Positions 8,714 through 17,338 of a DNA stretch of 48,086 nt are shown piece by piece. Source of the stretch: Devosia sp. 66-14 (lineage in GTDB: Bacteria; Pseudomonadota; Alphaproteobacteria; Rhizobiales; Devosiaceae); contig MKVB01000006.1 in assembly GCA_001899085.1 (NCBI GenBank), positions 1,019,566-1,067,651 on the forward strand. The letters run 5' to 3'. A program made the translations under genes and the position numbers. Numbering within the stretch: the stretch's first letter is position 1; each line of letters starts with the position of its first letter. The notes under the pieces are model-generated. The model did no database searches. It was not told the origin of the DNA and worked only from the letters and a program-made list of their open reading frames with translations.

Positions 8714-10072
8714 TCAGTGACCGCAAACGGTGAACCCAGGATTCAGCGTTGAGAAGTCCCTCCCATGGGGAACTACCTCGATGCGATCCACAGCCCTCAG
8801 ATCGAGGTCGATAACTTCATCGAGCTGCCCCCCGGCCAGGAGCCGCAGCACCTCGGCAACCGCAAGGCAGGCGGCCACGCTGCCCACGAAGGGCGCACCA
8901 ACGGCCCTGCCAGCCAGCAAAGTCACGCCGCATTGGTCCAGCTTTCCCGAGTTCAACAGTTCCTGATAGGCCGGGTTACCTTCGACCTGCAGCGTGGCGT
9001 CGCCGCGATCGGGCCAGATCGCCGCCGCCGTACGCCGGGCCGGCAGTGTGTGCAGGCGGATGGTCTGAAAGTTGCGGTGGTCGCGCCCGAGGCCCGCTTC
9101 GACAACGAAATCGAAACCAGCCAGATCGAGAGCGCGTCGCCCTGCCGCGTTGTCCAGGCCGCAAAGCGCCACCGATGGCTCTTGGGGCTGACGGCGATAA
9201 GCGGCATCGAACAGCCGCTCATGCATCAGCGTCCTGAAGCCCCGCCGCTCCGCCCATGCGGCCATCGCCCGCGTCTTGCGCTTCCCTTCCATCGCCGCCG
9301 TGCTCAGAACCGAAGTGCTCGGCGTCGAACCACCGATTACATCGTTGTCCTGCAGCACGAGTTCGAGCTCACCGGCTTCACGGTAGGGAAGCAGCCCGAG
9401 CGCCCACAGATAGGCCTGCCCCAGGTGGCCCAGCCCGATCAGCCACAAGCGCGTCGGCAGGTAATCGAGGATCGGCGCGCCGTCAGCTTCGAACCAGTTC
9501 GCGCCGGGCCGCCACAGGGAAAGGCCGACCGGCACACGGCCTGCAACACCGTTCCCGGTACTCAGGAACTCGAACGCCTCAGAGACGGCGAGGGCGGCGG
9601 CCAGCATCGCGGCCAGCGGCATCGTTTCGCTCGCGACGCCTGGCCCGTCTGCCGTGACGGGCACAACACCTCCTCGCCACCCGGCAGCAATCGTGCGGAT
9701 GTGAAACGGAGCCAGTCGAATTCGCGGGCCGTCCGCCCCGATGGTGATGACAGGGGTACCCGCTTCAGCACGACCGAGCCTCGCCCCCAGTTCCCTGGCC
9801 GCGTCCTGCAGCGATGCCGGCAGCGGCAGCGCAGTAATGTGGGGCACATCAAGGTCACCATCGACGTAAACCCCGCCCAAGAACACCCGGCTGGCGAGCG
9901 CAACGCAAGTGAGCAGCGTCGCTTGCGCGAGGGCGTCCTGCGCGCCCTCGAAAACGATTGCGATCCGGTAGCCCTCCATTAGGGCGGCGGCCTCGTCGAC
10001 CGTCTTCGCGCGACCGCTGTCCATCGCCTGCTTCATCAGCCGGTGCAGCGTCTCAGGGGTTGCTTCCACCAT
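8714..10072 (-). CDS. E1-like ubiquitin-activating enzyme (ThiF fold), Bil-type
   Basis: A 452-residue E1-like protein expected to adenylate the C-terminus of the neighbouring ubiquitin-like protein. The ThiF/Rossmann core begins near 208 (LWLIGLGHLGQ, nucleotide loop 213-219), with acidic QDND (241-244) and LCGLDN (303-308). A distal DQCGVTLLAGRAVGAPFVG segment offers Cys381 as candidate catalytic thioester residue. The N-terminal 200 residues are specific to this family. AGGAGGA lies six bases before the ATG at 10072, right after the JAB stop. Last of the four-gene order Ubl-E2-JAB-E1. Confidence 0.85.
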   Translation of the reverse strand: MVEATPETLHRLMKQAMDSGRAKTVDEAAALMEGYRIAIVFEGAQDALAQATLLTCVALASRVFLGGVYVDGDLDVPHITALPLPASLQDAARELGARLGRAEAGTPVITIGADGPRIRLAPFHIRTIAAGWRGGVVPVTADGPGVASETMPLAAMLAAALAVSEAFEFLSTGNGVAGRVPVGLSLWRPGANWFEADGAPILDYLPTRLWLIGLGHLGQAYLWALGLLPYREAGELELVLQDNDVIGGSTPSTSVLSTAAMEGKRKTRAMAAWAERRGFRTLMHERLFDAAYRRQPQEPSVALCGLDNAAGRRALDLAGFDFVVEAGLGRDHRNFQTIRLHTLPARRTAAAIWPDRGDATLQVEGNPAYQELLNSGKLDQCGVTLLAGRAVGAPFVGSVAACLAVAEVLRLLAGGQLDEVIDLDLRAVDRIEVVPHGRDFSTLNPGFTVCGH

Positions 10073-10081
10073 CTTGTCCTC

Positions 10082-10597
10082 CTAACCGACCAGAAAATAC
10101 GAGCGGCGCTGCCGGCCCGGCACCGGCATCCACTTCTTGCCGCCGAGATAGCGGTAGATACCGAGCCGCTCGATGCGTACCGGCTCTGCCGCGAAGTTCG
10201 GGATGATGAGGGCCAGATGCCCTGCCTGGGAGATCATCGGGTGGTTGCGATCGGAATTGCTCTGGCCCTCCCCGAAGGGATGGACATGGACGTCGGCCAC
10301 GACGTCGAGGCCGCGGCGGTCGCACTCGGCCCAGAGCGCCCCATAGTAGCTGCCGTCGAAGCGTACGATGCCGCTGTCCAGGCAATACGGGTCGAGGTCG
10401 TCGTACAGCACGTAGTCGGAGATCCGCGTGGTACCCCCGCGGCGCTCGCCAAGCAGGAATGCCCCGCTTTCGCGCGACGCGTGCAGGCCGCGCTCGCGCA
10501 GGTCGTGGCGAAGCCGCAGCCAGACATCCCGGGCGACCGACAATCTATGCCGCGGCGCGCGCAGGCGTCGAATAGTCGCTGCAATTGAGAAGTTCAT
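10082..10597 (-). CDS. JAB/JAMM (Mov34/MPN) deubiquitinase-like metalloprotease
   Basis: A 171-residue single-domain JAMM zinc protease, expected to mature or remove the ubiquitin-like protein. The metal site is complete: Glu43 in [10 protein letters not shown], then HVHP (His104, His106) and Ser113/Asp116 in GQSNSD. The ATG at 10597 is chosen because the JAB domain begins just after it and GGAG lies nearby; this makes it overlap the E2 gene by 53 nt, longer than usual. The frame continues upstream but only as antisense-like sequence over the E2 gene. Family certain, partners inferred. Confidence 0.85.
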   Translation of the reverse strand: MNFSIAATIRRLRAPRHRLSVARDVWLRLRHDLRERGLHASRESGAFLLGERRGGTTRISDYVLYDDLDPYCLDSGIVRFDGSYYGALWAECDRRGLDVVADVHVHPFGEGQSNSDRNHPMISQAGHLALIIPNFAAEPVRIERLGIYRYLGGKKWMPVPGRQRRSYFLVG

Positions 10598-11018
10598 GGA
10601 CCAGCTCCAGGTACTGGACGATCCCGTCCTCGGGACGCCAGATTTTCGAAGGCATTTCGACGCGCCAGTTGTCGTGACCGACCAGGCTCTCGCGATCGCA
10701 GGGCAGGTAGAGCGCCGTCCCATTCTTCCAGCCAGGGTTGAACACGGCAGCGACCCGGCCGCCGCGGCTCCGCGGCCAGCAGGCGGGATCAAGAACGGCA
10801 TTCCGTTTCATGTCCCACGGTCCGCCTGTGGGGGCGGTGGCCGGATAACCGGCGCAGTTCAGCCGCAGGACGCACTCGACGCCGTCGCGGGCCACGACGC
10901 CCACGTACACATATGGCCAGGTGACGCCGTGCAGCGTCCACCGCCCATCGATCTGCCCCAGGCGGAAGGCCGGCCTGGCCAGTTCCGCCTGGAGCGCACG
11001 TTCATCGGGACCCGCCAT
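10545..11018 (-). CDS. E2-like ubiquitin-conjugating enzyme, Bil-type
   Basis: 157 residues with an E2-fold pattern: YPATAP (58-63) matches the E2 YPxxxP turn, GTALYLPC (100-107) matches the GxICL catalytic strand so Cys107 is the likely active-site cysteine, and W118 followed by a C-terminal helix ([13 protein letters not shown]) matches the closing W-P-helix. CGGAGG precedes the ATG at 11018, seven nt past the Ubl stop. The longer frame to 11111 is rejected because it covers the Ubl coding end. Confidence 0.8.
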   Translation of the reverse strand: MAGPDERALQAELARPAFRLGQIDGRWTLHGVTWPYVYVGVVARDGVECVLRLNCAGYPATAPTGGPWDMKRNAVLDPACWPRSRGGRVAAVFNPGWKNGTALYLPCDRESLVGHDNWRVEMPSKIWRPEDGIVQYLELVHELLNCSDYSTPARAAA

Positions 11019-11025
11019 CGGATTA

Positions 11026-11523
11026 CTAGGCCTCCGAGGCGCCATTGACGCGCTCGTCGGGCACGAGGTCGAAGCCGATCTGGCAGTGCGGGTGCGCCAC
11101 GAGGGTGCCAAGATGGGTGTTCGGCGCCGGGCGATCGTGCGTGCCGACGATCTGCAGCAGGTGCTCGCCGGCCTCGTCCGGCGTCATGCCGAACTCCTTG
11201 ACGGCCGCCCACTTCTTGACCTTCGCCACCGTGGTGCCAGGCTTGAAAGTGCGGCGCGCGACCTTGCGGTTGAACGTCACCGCCACCGCGATCTCCTTGC
11301 AGCGGTGCGCGTGCACCTTCAGGCCGTGCGCCCCCGCAACGTCCTTGACCAGGACGTCGGCCGCGAGCGGCTCGTCGGCATCCTCGGCGAACAGCACCAG
11401 CTCGCCCTCGGCGTTCGCCGCCTTGACGACCAGCTCCTTGAGCTGGGCGACGGTGGCACCCGGCTCGATCTCGAGGTGGCCGATATCGCGGTGGCCCTCC
11501 GTCTGGTAGAAAACACTGATCAT
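11026..11523 (-). CDS. Double ubiquitin-like (beta-grasp) protein, Bil-type
   Basis: 165 residues forming two beta-grasp units: about 1-73 ([47 protein letters not shown]) and about 76-155 ([43 protein letters not shown]). The strand-helix-strand rhythm repeats, as in ISG15-like fused ubiquitins. The tail VNGASEA leaves Gly161 followed by four residues, so the adjacent JAMM protease may trim it before activation. Start at 11523: GGAGACGAAG ends at the ATG. It begins the four-gene cassette and carries its own promoter motif. Confidence 0.8.
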   Translation of the reverse strand: MISVFYQTEGHRDIGHLEIEPGATVAQLKELVVKAANAEGELVLFAEDADEPLAADVLVKDVAGAHGLKVHAHRCKEIAVAVTFNRKVARRTFKPGTTVAKVKKWAAVKEFGMTPDEAGEHLLQIVGTHDRPAPNTHLGTLVAHPHCQIGFDLVPDERVNGASEA

Positions 11524-11574
11524 CTTCGTCTCCGTTGCTTCGAGCCTGCTGGAACAGCAGGTCTCTCGCACGGC

Positions 11575-11618
11575 TAATCAGTGGGGGGCGGGGAAACCGG
11601 AAAGGCTGCGGCAAGAAA
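11575..11618 (-). promoter_or_regulatory. Shared 44-nt promoter-like motif, copy 1 (before the ubiquitin-like gene)
   Basis: On the minus strand: TTTCTT, six bases, GCCTTTCCGGTT, eleven bases, CACTGATTA. It is identical in layout to the copy at 16531-16574 (33 of 44 positions equal, all three blocks exact). It lies 51 nt before the Ubl start codon, right for a promoter. No match to the standard sigma-70 or EcfG consensus. Confidence 0.7.
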
Positions 11619-11630
11619 CCTGGTGGTGCC

Positions 11631-14600
11631 TCAAGCGTCGGGGGGATCGACCGTCAGGGATCCGGCCGGTGTCGCGGCGCAGACAAAGAAATGCGGGCAC
11701 CGGGCGCAACGAACAGCGTCGGTCTCCGCGTGGTAGTCACCGGCATTCATCCTGGCGAGGAGACGGTTCGCTTCGCTGACGCGGTTGCCGACGACCCTTG
11801 CGCTGATGCTGTCCACCGGTTCGACGAGATCGTCAGTCAGGTGGACCGCCTCGACGATTGACCCCGCCCCGAACTCCGCCTGGCCCGCATGAACATAGAG
11901 ACCGTACTCGATGTGATCGGTGCTCGTGTACTCGTCCGAGCGCTTGTGACCCGTGCGCACGCGCCTCAGCACCATCGTGCCGTCAGCCATCCGAGCAATG
12001 GCATCAGGCTCGACCACGATCCGGCCGGCCTCCAGGCTCACCGCGATCGACCGGCTTTCCTGGAAGATGCGATGCTCGCCGCTCGCCACCAGCGAACCCA
12101 CGATCCGTGACGCGAGCGACCGGTATTCCGCTGCGCCGGGCTTTTCCGGCATCGCGCTCTCGTTCCAGATCTCCTCGAACTTCGCCTCGACCTCGGCGCG
12201 CTCCACCGTGCGCCTCGACTGCTCGGCGTGCACCCATTCGATCAGCTCGTAGATGCACTGGTGCGTCGTCGTGAACGCGGTCTGCCGCTTCGCACCGCCA
12301 AGACCGAGCACGTAGGTGTAGAAGTACCGGCGCGGACAAGTCATGTAGGTCCCGATGCGCGAGTCCGTCACCTCGAATTCAGCCGGCAGATGGACATCAA
12401 CGAACCCGGCGCGACCGCCACCGGGCGCCGCAACAACAGGCGGGGCATGATCCCAGGCCAGCCCGGCTATGTCGGGCAGAAAACTCGAAGGCTTCCGCCC
12501 GTTGCCGTTGGGCTGCGTTCGAGACAGATAAAGGCGCAGGTGACGCCTCGCCCGCGACATCGCCACGAACGCGAGACATTCCTCTTCGCTCGCGTGCGCG
12601 AGGCGCGCAAAGGCATCTACGGTCATGGCATCAGCGTCGGCTATCATGTCGGCGGGGGGCGGACAGCGCACACCGCGATAGCTGGACGGGATGCTGACCT
12701 CGGTCATGCCGGGCAGATGGACCGCCTCAAACTCGAGGCCCTTGCTTCCGTGGATGGTCATCAGGCGGACGGCATCCATCCGCAGCGCCACAGCCGGCAC
12801 CTGTCGAAGATCCCGTTCTTCGGCGAGCAGCACCATCTGCCGGATGCGCTCGAGCGTCTTCCAGATCGGCGAGCCATGCCCGACGGTCACTGCGTCGCGC
12901 AGGAAATTGAGGAACTGCCAGACCGCGCACGACCGCATCCAGTCGGCCACCGATCGCGCGCCCGGCGACTGGCGCAGCAGATCGGTGCGATCAAGCAGGT
13001 AGGTCGTGATGAAGTCCCACGGCTGATCGCCCGAGCGCAGCCCGGCCAGGTCCATGGCGAGCTGCTGCAGGCCGCGTCGCCCCTGCTCAGACAGCCCCGT
13101 ATCGGCGGAGAGCTCGGCGATCCAGCCAAGCGCCGGCCCTTTGCGCTCCTTGAGGATGCGAATGATCCGGTGCACGTCCTGCAGCGGGATCTCGTATCGC
13201 GGCATGGCAGCGACCCGGACCAGGCCGGTCGCGAGGTTGTCGGCCGCGAGGCTCATGATCGAGAGCAGGTCACGCACTTCCTCGCGCTCGAACAGGCTGC
13301 CGAGGTGCAGAACCGGTATGCCGCGCTGCTCAAGCCCCGCGGCTATTTCGTTCAGGCGCTTGTTCGTCCGGCACAGCACCGCCTGATCACGAAGAGCGAC
13401 ACCGCTGTCCCTGAGCTCTCCGATACTGGCGGCCAGTCCGCCAATCTCATCCTCGAGCGATCCGAACTCGCGGACCTGCGTGGGCGTCCCCGGTCCCTTG
13501 TCCGTATCAAGCTTCAGCACGTGCAGGGCCTCGGAGGCCTTCATCCTTGTCGCAAAGCTGGTGAAGTTGCCGATGATCGCCTCGGTGGAGCGATAGCTTC
13601 GGTCAAGGGCATCACTGACCCCGCCGGGGAAATCGGTCGTAAAGGCGGCCATATTGCCGGACGACGCTCCGCGAAAGCGATAGATGGACTGCCGCGCATC
13701 CCCCACCACCCAGAGGCGCTTGCCGTCGCCCGCAAGGCCCTTGAGGAGGCGCACGCTCGCGTGATTGACGTCCTGATACTCGTCTACCAGCACATGCCGG
13801 TGGCGCAGCCGGATCGCGGCCGCGATGTTCGGGAACGTCTCCATCAGTTTCGCCGGCAACATGATGAGGTCGCCGAAATCGACAGCCCCTCGAGCCGACT
13901 TCGCCGCTTCGCAGCGATCGTAGACACTTGCGATTTCGAGGCACTTTTCGGCATGCGTGGCCATGTCTGTGCCGGGTGGGCGCGGCATCGCCTCGGCGAG
14001 CTGCCGGTAGCGCACATGGTCAGCCATCTCGTCCTTCGCGCGTGAGATCGCCGAGAGTATCTCGCGAAGGTTGAGCGACGGATCCCACAGGTTGCGGTAG
14101 TGCAGGATCGGCAGCGTCGGAAGCACTTCCTCGAGCACCGCGATCGCGTCGCTACGGTCGAACAGGCCAGGATTGTTCGGCAGGCCAAGATGCTCTCCGT
14201 ACCGTCTGAGCAGGTCGAGGCCGAATGAATGGAACGTGCCGATCCAGATCTTGGCGGCTTTGTCTCCAAGCACCGCCGTGACGCGCTCGGAGAGCTCCCC
14301 CGCTGCCCGGTTTGAGAACGTGAGAACTAGAATGGAGGCGGGATCCACGTCCTCGTCGATTAGCGATACGATGCGCCTGACTAGGGTGCGCGTCTTTCCG
14401 GTGCCAGGTCCTGCCTCCAGCATGAACGGTGCATCACGATGCAACACGGCGCGATCCTGCGCGTCGTCCCTGACTGGAACAAAGGGCACAGCCGCCGGCT
14501 CGTCATCACCCTCGATCACGGGGAGCAGGATCGCGTCCAGTATCTGCTGGCGGACCAGAGGCACCGGCAGGCCGGTGCGCTCGACGATCGCTGATGCCGA

Positions 14601-15065
14601 CAACCCCTCGTCGACGTGAAGGCGTGCGGCGAGGGCGCGAGGCAGCACCAGCTCGCGCGCGAACACGTTCGCATGGAGCTCGCGCCGTTCGCGTGCGCCA
14701 TAATCCTCGACACGTTGCAGGCCGACCGGGGCCGCCTCAACGGACCGAGACGGATCGATGTCCTCGTCCATGCACGCGTTCTCTTCCGCGTGCAGCACGT
14801 CGTGGCCGATCTCATGCGCGACGAGCAACGCGCGATCGATGGCCGACCCGCCATCCGAGCACAGGATCGATCCGCCCTGATCGTCGAACAGCGCGCGTGC
14901 CCCTTTGAGCCCGGGATCGCCCTTGGGCACGAAGACGACATCGAGGTCGCGCGCCTCGGCGGCCGCAAGCACGAGCGTCCAGACGTCGAGCGGGTCCGTG
15001 CCCAGCGCCACGACCCTGTAATGCAGGGCCGCTGCCTGGCGCCGGATGAGCTCAAACGCTTCCAT
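11631..15065 (-). CDS. ImmA/IrrE-like metallopeptidase - UvrD/Rep helicase - PD-(D/E)XK-like fusion
   Basis: A 1144-residue fusion. Residues 1-150 form an ImmA/IrrE-type zinc peptidase (HEIGH at 84-88, downstream ELHANVFARELVLP). An SF1A helicase follows: Walker A AGPGTGKT (218-225), LTFSNRAAGE, VDEYQD (427-432), GDARQSIYRFRG, and TIHGSKGLEFEAV near 770. The C-terminus has a CPRRY cysteine plus C1120-x2-C1123-x5-C1129, the 4Fe-4S arrangement of AddB/Cas4-type nucleases, but the expected DxKTG motif reads RRVRTG, so cleavage activity is doubtful. It follows the companion gene by 11 nt. Likely an induced, DNA-sensing effector; inference. Confidence 0.85.
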   Translation of the reverse strand: MEAFELIRRQAAALHYRVVALGTDPLDVWTLVLAAAEARDLDVVFVPKGDPGLKGARALFDDQGGSILCSDGGSAIDRALLVAHEIGHDVLHAEENACMDEDIDPSRSVEAAPVGLQRVEDYGARERRELHANVFARELVLPRALAARLHVDEGLSASAIVERTGLPVPLVRQQILDAILLPVIEGDDEPAAVPFVPVRDDAQDRAVLHRDAPFMLEAGPGTGKTRTLVRRIVSLIDEDVDPASILVLTFSNRAAGELSERVTAVLGDKAAKIWIGTFHSFGLDLLRRYGEHLGLPNNPGLFDRSDAIAVLEEVLPTLPILHYRNLWDPSLNLREILSAISRAKDEMADHVRYRQLAEAMPRPPGTDMATHAEKCLEIASVYDRCEAAKSARGAVDFGDLIMLPAKLMETFPNIAAAIRLRHRHVLVDEYQDVNHASVRLLKGLAGDGKRLWVVGDARQSIYRFRGASSGNMAAFTTDFPGGVSDALDRSYRSTEAIIGNFTSFATRMKASEALHVLKLDTDKGPGTPTQVREFGSLEDEIGGLAASIGELRDSGVALRDQAVLCRTNKRLNEIAAGLEQRGIPVLHLGSLFEREEVRDLLSIMSLAADNLATGLVRVAAMPRYEIPLQDVHRIIRILKERKGPALGWIAELSADTGLSEQGRRGLQQLAMDLAGLRSGDQPWDFITTYLLDRTDLLRQSPGARSVADWMRSCAVWQFLNFLRDAVTVGHGSPIWKTLERIRQMVLLAEERDLRQVPAVALRMDAVRLMTIHGSKGLEFEAVHLPGMTEVSIPSSYRGVRCPPPADMIADADAMTVDAFARLAHASEEECLAFVAMSRARRHLRLYLSRTQPNGNGRKPSSFLPDIAGLAWDHAPPVVAAPGGGRAGFVDVHLPAEFEVTDSRIGTYMTCPRRYFYTYVLGLGGAKRQTAFTTTHQCIYELIEWVHAEQSRRTVERAEVEAKFEEIWNESAMPEKPGAAEYRSLASRIVGSLVASGEHRIFQESRSIAVSLEAGRIVVEPDAIARMADGTMVLRRVRTGHKRSDEYTSTDHIEYGLYVHAGQAEFGAGSIVEAVHLTDDLVEPVDSISARVVGNRVSEANRLLARMNAGDYHAETDAVRCARCPHFFVCAATPAGSLTVDPPDA

Positions 15066-15076
15066 CCTCCAGCCCT

Positions 15077-15727
15077 CTAGAGCGATCTGAGGTAGGCCTG
15101 CTGCTCCTCATCGAGGCCTGCCGTCTGCAAGGCTTCCTCGAACGTCTGCTTTCCGCCCACAACGGGTTTGTCATCTGCCTTGAAGCTCTGCTTGCCGGGC
15201 ATGACCACTTGCTGGGCGCGAAAATGCGATGCGACCTGCGCGAATGGCTCCCCCAGTACCTCTGCGACCCGACGCATGAATCCCTCCGTCATCGTATCGG
15301 CGAGAATGATCCGGTCGCGAAGCTTCAGCACAAAGGTCTTCGACGCCCTCAGTCCGTCTGCCACCGCCCTCACACCGGCTCGGTCCAGACGTGCAAAGGG
15401 GTTCGGAGCCACACCGGCATCACCCCTCGGAGCTTCCACGGGCGCGGCATCCCTCCTCGCGTTGAACAGGGCATTCTGGAACGCGCTGAGCGCGCCCGCG
15501 GCCTCTGCACTGAGCACCTCGTCTTCAGCCACGACAAACGTGTCGTCTTCCTCGGCCATGCCGACGATGACAAGGTCGATCGCGAAATCGGTCAGTTCCC
15601 GCGCATATTGAGGCAGGCGACGGACCAGCGCGTCGAGCGTCCCGGGGTCCGGTTCCCCGCCCCCCATCGACAGTTCCAGCATTGCCGCCCTCAGGTCCAG
15701 AGGTGCCCTTTCCAACATCGCGCTCAT
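15077..15727 (-). CDS. Unrecognised companion of the sigma-like protein
   Basis: A 216-residue, acidic, mostly helical soluble protein that I do not recognise. The first 60 residues include LDALVRRLPQYARELTDFAI; the middle has an Ala-rich linker; residues 110-190 (ASKTFVLKLRDRIILADTM) form a second helical part. No transmembrane segment. Its ATG overlaps the sigma-like gene's stop by four bases, so the two are made together in fixed ratio, the usual arrangement for a regulator and its inhibitor. An anti-sigma role, possibly cleaved by the ImmA-like domain encoded next, is a hypothesis only. Confidence 0.75.
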   Translation of the reverse strand: MSAMLERAPLDLRAAMLELSMGGGEPDPGTLDALVRRLPQYARELTDFAIDLVIVGMAEEDDTFVVAEDEVLSAEAAGALSAFQNALFNARRDAAPVEAPRGDAGVAPNPFARLDRAGVRAVADGLRASKTFVLKLRDRIILADTMTEGFMRRVAEVLGEPFAQVASHFRAQQVVMPGKQSFKADDKPVVGGKQTFEEALQTAGLDEEQQAYLRSL

Positions 15728-16476
15728 CGTCCGTTCTCCTTGATGCGGGCGAGCTTCTCATCAGCTCGCTTCAGCAGATTTCGAATTGTCCTTTCATCGA
15801 CGCCAAGTGCGAGCGCCGCCTCTTTCTGCGTCATGCCCTTGATGCGGCAAAGGCCGATCGCATGGCGCTCGGCCGGCGGGAAGGTCATGATAAATTTGGC
15901 GACCTCCCGAAGAAAGACCGCATCTTCGCTTTGCAGCCGTCCCCAGACATCGAGCGCGGCGCCTTCCGCCGCCACGTTCAGTTCTTCGTCACCGTCGGGT
16001 TCGAGCGGCGCGGACGCCTCACGATGGGCCTGGACCATATGCCGGTTGAAGGCATTGACCCGCAGCGCCTTGAAGGCGCTGTTGAACTGGCACTCGAAGA
16101 AATCCAGTTCATCGCCCCCGTGCGCCACCTCCTCGGCGAAGAGCAACCCAAACTGCTGGAGGATCTCCTGGCGCAGCTGCGCCACCTGCGGGACCTGCGC
16201 GGAAATCGTCGCGCGGAGGTTGCCTTCGCAACGCTTAATCAGCGCTTGCAGGTACGGCGTGCCATCACCGCCTTGCCGCAGATCGGCCCGCAACAAATGC
16301 ACCAGTGTCTCGGACCGCAGGTAATCGCCCGACGTCCGGTCCTGTACTTTGCCGCGCCGCCGCCGTTCCGCCGGCGGAAACGTCATAACGTGGTCGATTT
16401 CTGCCTCGACCAGCGGCGGCCGCGTGTACAGGCCCCCCGTCGAACTGACTCTCATGCGTGTCAGCGGTGACGCCAT
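15724..16476 (-). CDS. Sigma-70-like RNA polymerase sigma factor (regulator of the locus)
   Basis: 250 residues. The C-terminal 60 residues are a sigma region 4-type helix-turn-helix (FPPAERHAIGLCRIKGMTQK, then LGVDERTIRNLLKRADEKL). The N-terminal half (YLRSETLVHLLRADLRQG, then YLQALIKRCEGNLRATI) is helical and could be a diverged region 2. The first in-frame start is at 16527, but ATG 16476 is chosen: GAGGGA lies seven bases before it, and the upstream motif at 16531-16574 then sits 54 nt away, as at the Ubl gene. First gene of a three-gene operon. Confidence 0.75.
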   Translation of the reverse strand: MASPLTRMRVSSTGGLYTRPPLVEAEIDHVMTFPPAERRRRGKVQDRTSGDYLRSETLVHLLRADLRQGGDGTPYLQALIKRCEGNLRATISAQVPQVAQLRQEILQQFGLLFAEEVAHGGDELDFFECQFNSAFKALRVNAFNRHMVQAHREASAPLEPDGDEELNVAAEGAALDVWGRLQSEDAVFLREVAKFIMTFPPAERHAIGLCRIKGMTQKEAALALGVDERTIRNLLKRADEKLARIKENGR

Positions 16477-16530
16477 CGGTCCCTCGCCTAGAATCGTTGT
16501 CCAAAAGCCGCCTGTGCGGCTCCACATAGT

Positions 16531-16574
16531 TAATCAGTGCATGCCGCGAAAACCGGAAAGGCATTGCGAAGAAA
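16531..16574 (-). promoter_or_regulatory. Shared 44-nt promoter-like motif, copy 2 (before the sigma-like gene)
   Basis: The same three blocks as at 11575-11618: TTTCTT, GCCTTTCCGGTT and CACTGATTA on the minus strand, with identical spacing. Placed 54 nt before the sigma-like start. This suggests that the sigma-like protein drives its own operon and the ubiquitin-like operon. Confidence 0.7.
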
Positions 16575-16744
16575 TTTCACCTCGTGCCCTAGGTTACCGC
16601 ACCCTGGAACCCTTCTATGGATTACCAAGAGCGCCAACAGGAGCGGGGGGCAAGCGCAGATTGACATCCCTACTCGCCGCCACCTTCGGGCTCCAGATCA
16701 AGAACTGGAACAAGACACGCGCATCGCCGCTGAGATTCGCATAG

Positions 16745-17200
16745 TGCCATAAGCACCCCGCCGTTGGCCTCGCTCAATCTGCGATCGAGCGCCACGTCTG
16801 GCAGGAGTACAGGTCGTTCGAGCCGCTGAGCCGCACGGCTGCGGCCATCACCGGGCCGATCCATCTGTCGAGCAATCCAGCATTCGCCGCGGTCGGTAGC
16901 AGGATGTCGATCGCCTTCGGAGACGGCGAGCCCGTCGAGCTCGTCTCCGTTGGGGCCTCATGGCGCGAATGGGGACTGTCCGGAGAGACAAGAACTGCCG
17001 AAGTCTTCCAAATGCACGGTGATCCCGGACCAGTGCTGGCGGGGAACACCCTGTGCGGAGATCCAGCCCGATACATCGTTTTCAGCGAGGACCGCTTGGT
17101 CGGGACGTCGATCCTCGAGCTGGCGGTCTTCACGGGGGCAGAAGCACCTTCCGACATCAACAGCCCGTCCCTCTGCGATACGTTCGGCTACGCCTATTGA
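16745..17200 (+). pseudogene. Remnant of a hypothetical protein that has lost its start
   Basis: From just after the TAG at 16742-16744 one frame stays open for 151 codons to TGA-type context at 17200 and reads as convincing protein: HVWQEYRSFEPLSRTAAAIT, then WREWGLSGETRTAEVF, GDPGPVLAGNTLCGDPARY and LCDTFGYAY. No ATG, GTG or TTG occurs before the ATG at 16904, yet protein-like sequence starts 50 codons earlier, so the signal peptide and start seem lost. Two cysteines suggest an exported protein. It separates the two divergent helicase blocks. Confidence 0.5.
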
Positions 17201-17338
17201 TGGGCCGCTCGTGATCAGGGGCCTATGCAGCCGGGCAGTGACTAGTTCGCCGTGGGCGTGGCGACACGCCCTTGGACGTTCGCGCTTTTGGCCAATCCAA
17301 ACGTGAGAAAGGTCGGTCGACTCAGCTAAACTATCGGC

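Noticed and set aside
8765-9982. 405-codon frame opposite the E1 gene
   Set aside because: Antisense shadow: no domain, whereas the minus strand carries the E1 motifs and a strong ribosome site.
12228-14045. 605-codon frame on the plus strand opposite the helicase
   Set aside because: Its translation is Arg/Pro/His-rich and lacks any motif; it is the antisense of a high-GC gene with all helicase motifs on the other strand.
16640-16652. Possible distal copy of the tRNA-Gly 3' end (GGAGCGGG)
   Set aside because: Only eight or nine bases match; too short for an attachment repeat.
16537-16752. 71-codon plus-strand frame upstream of the remnant gene
   Set aside because: Its first part overlaps the promoter motif of the sigma gene and it shows no domain.
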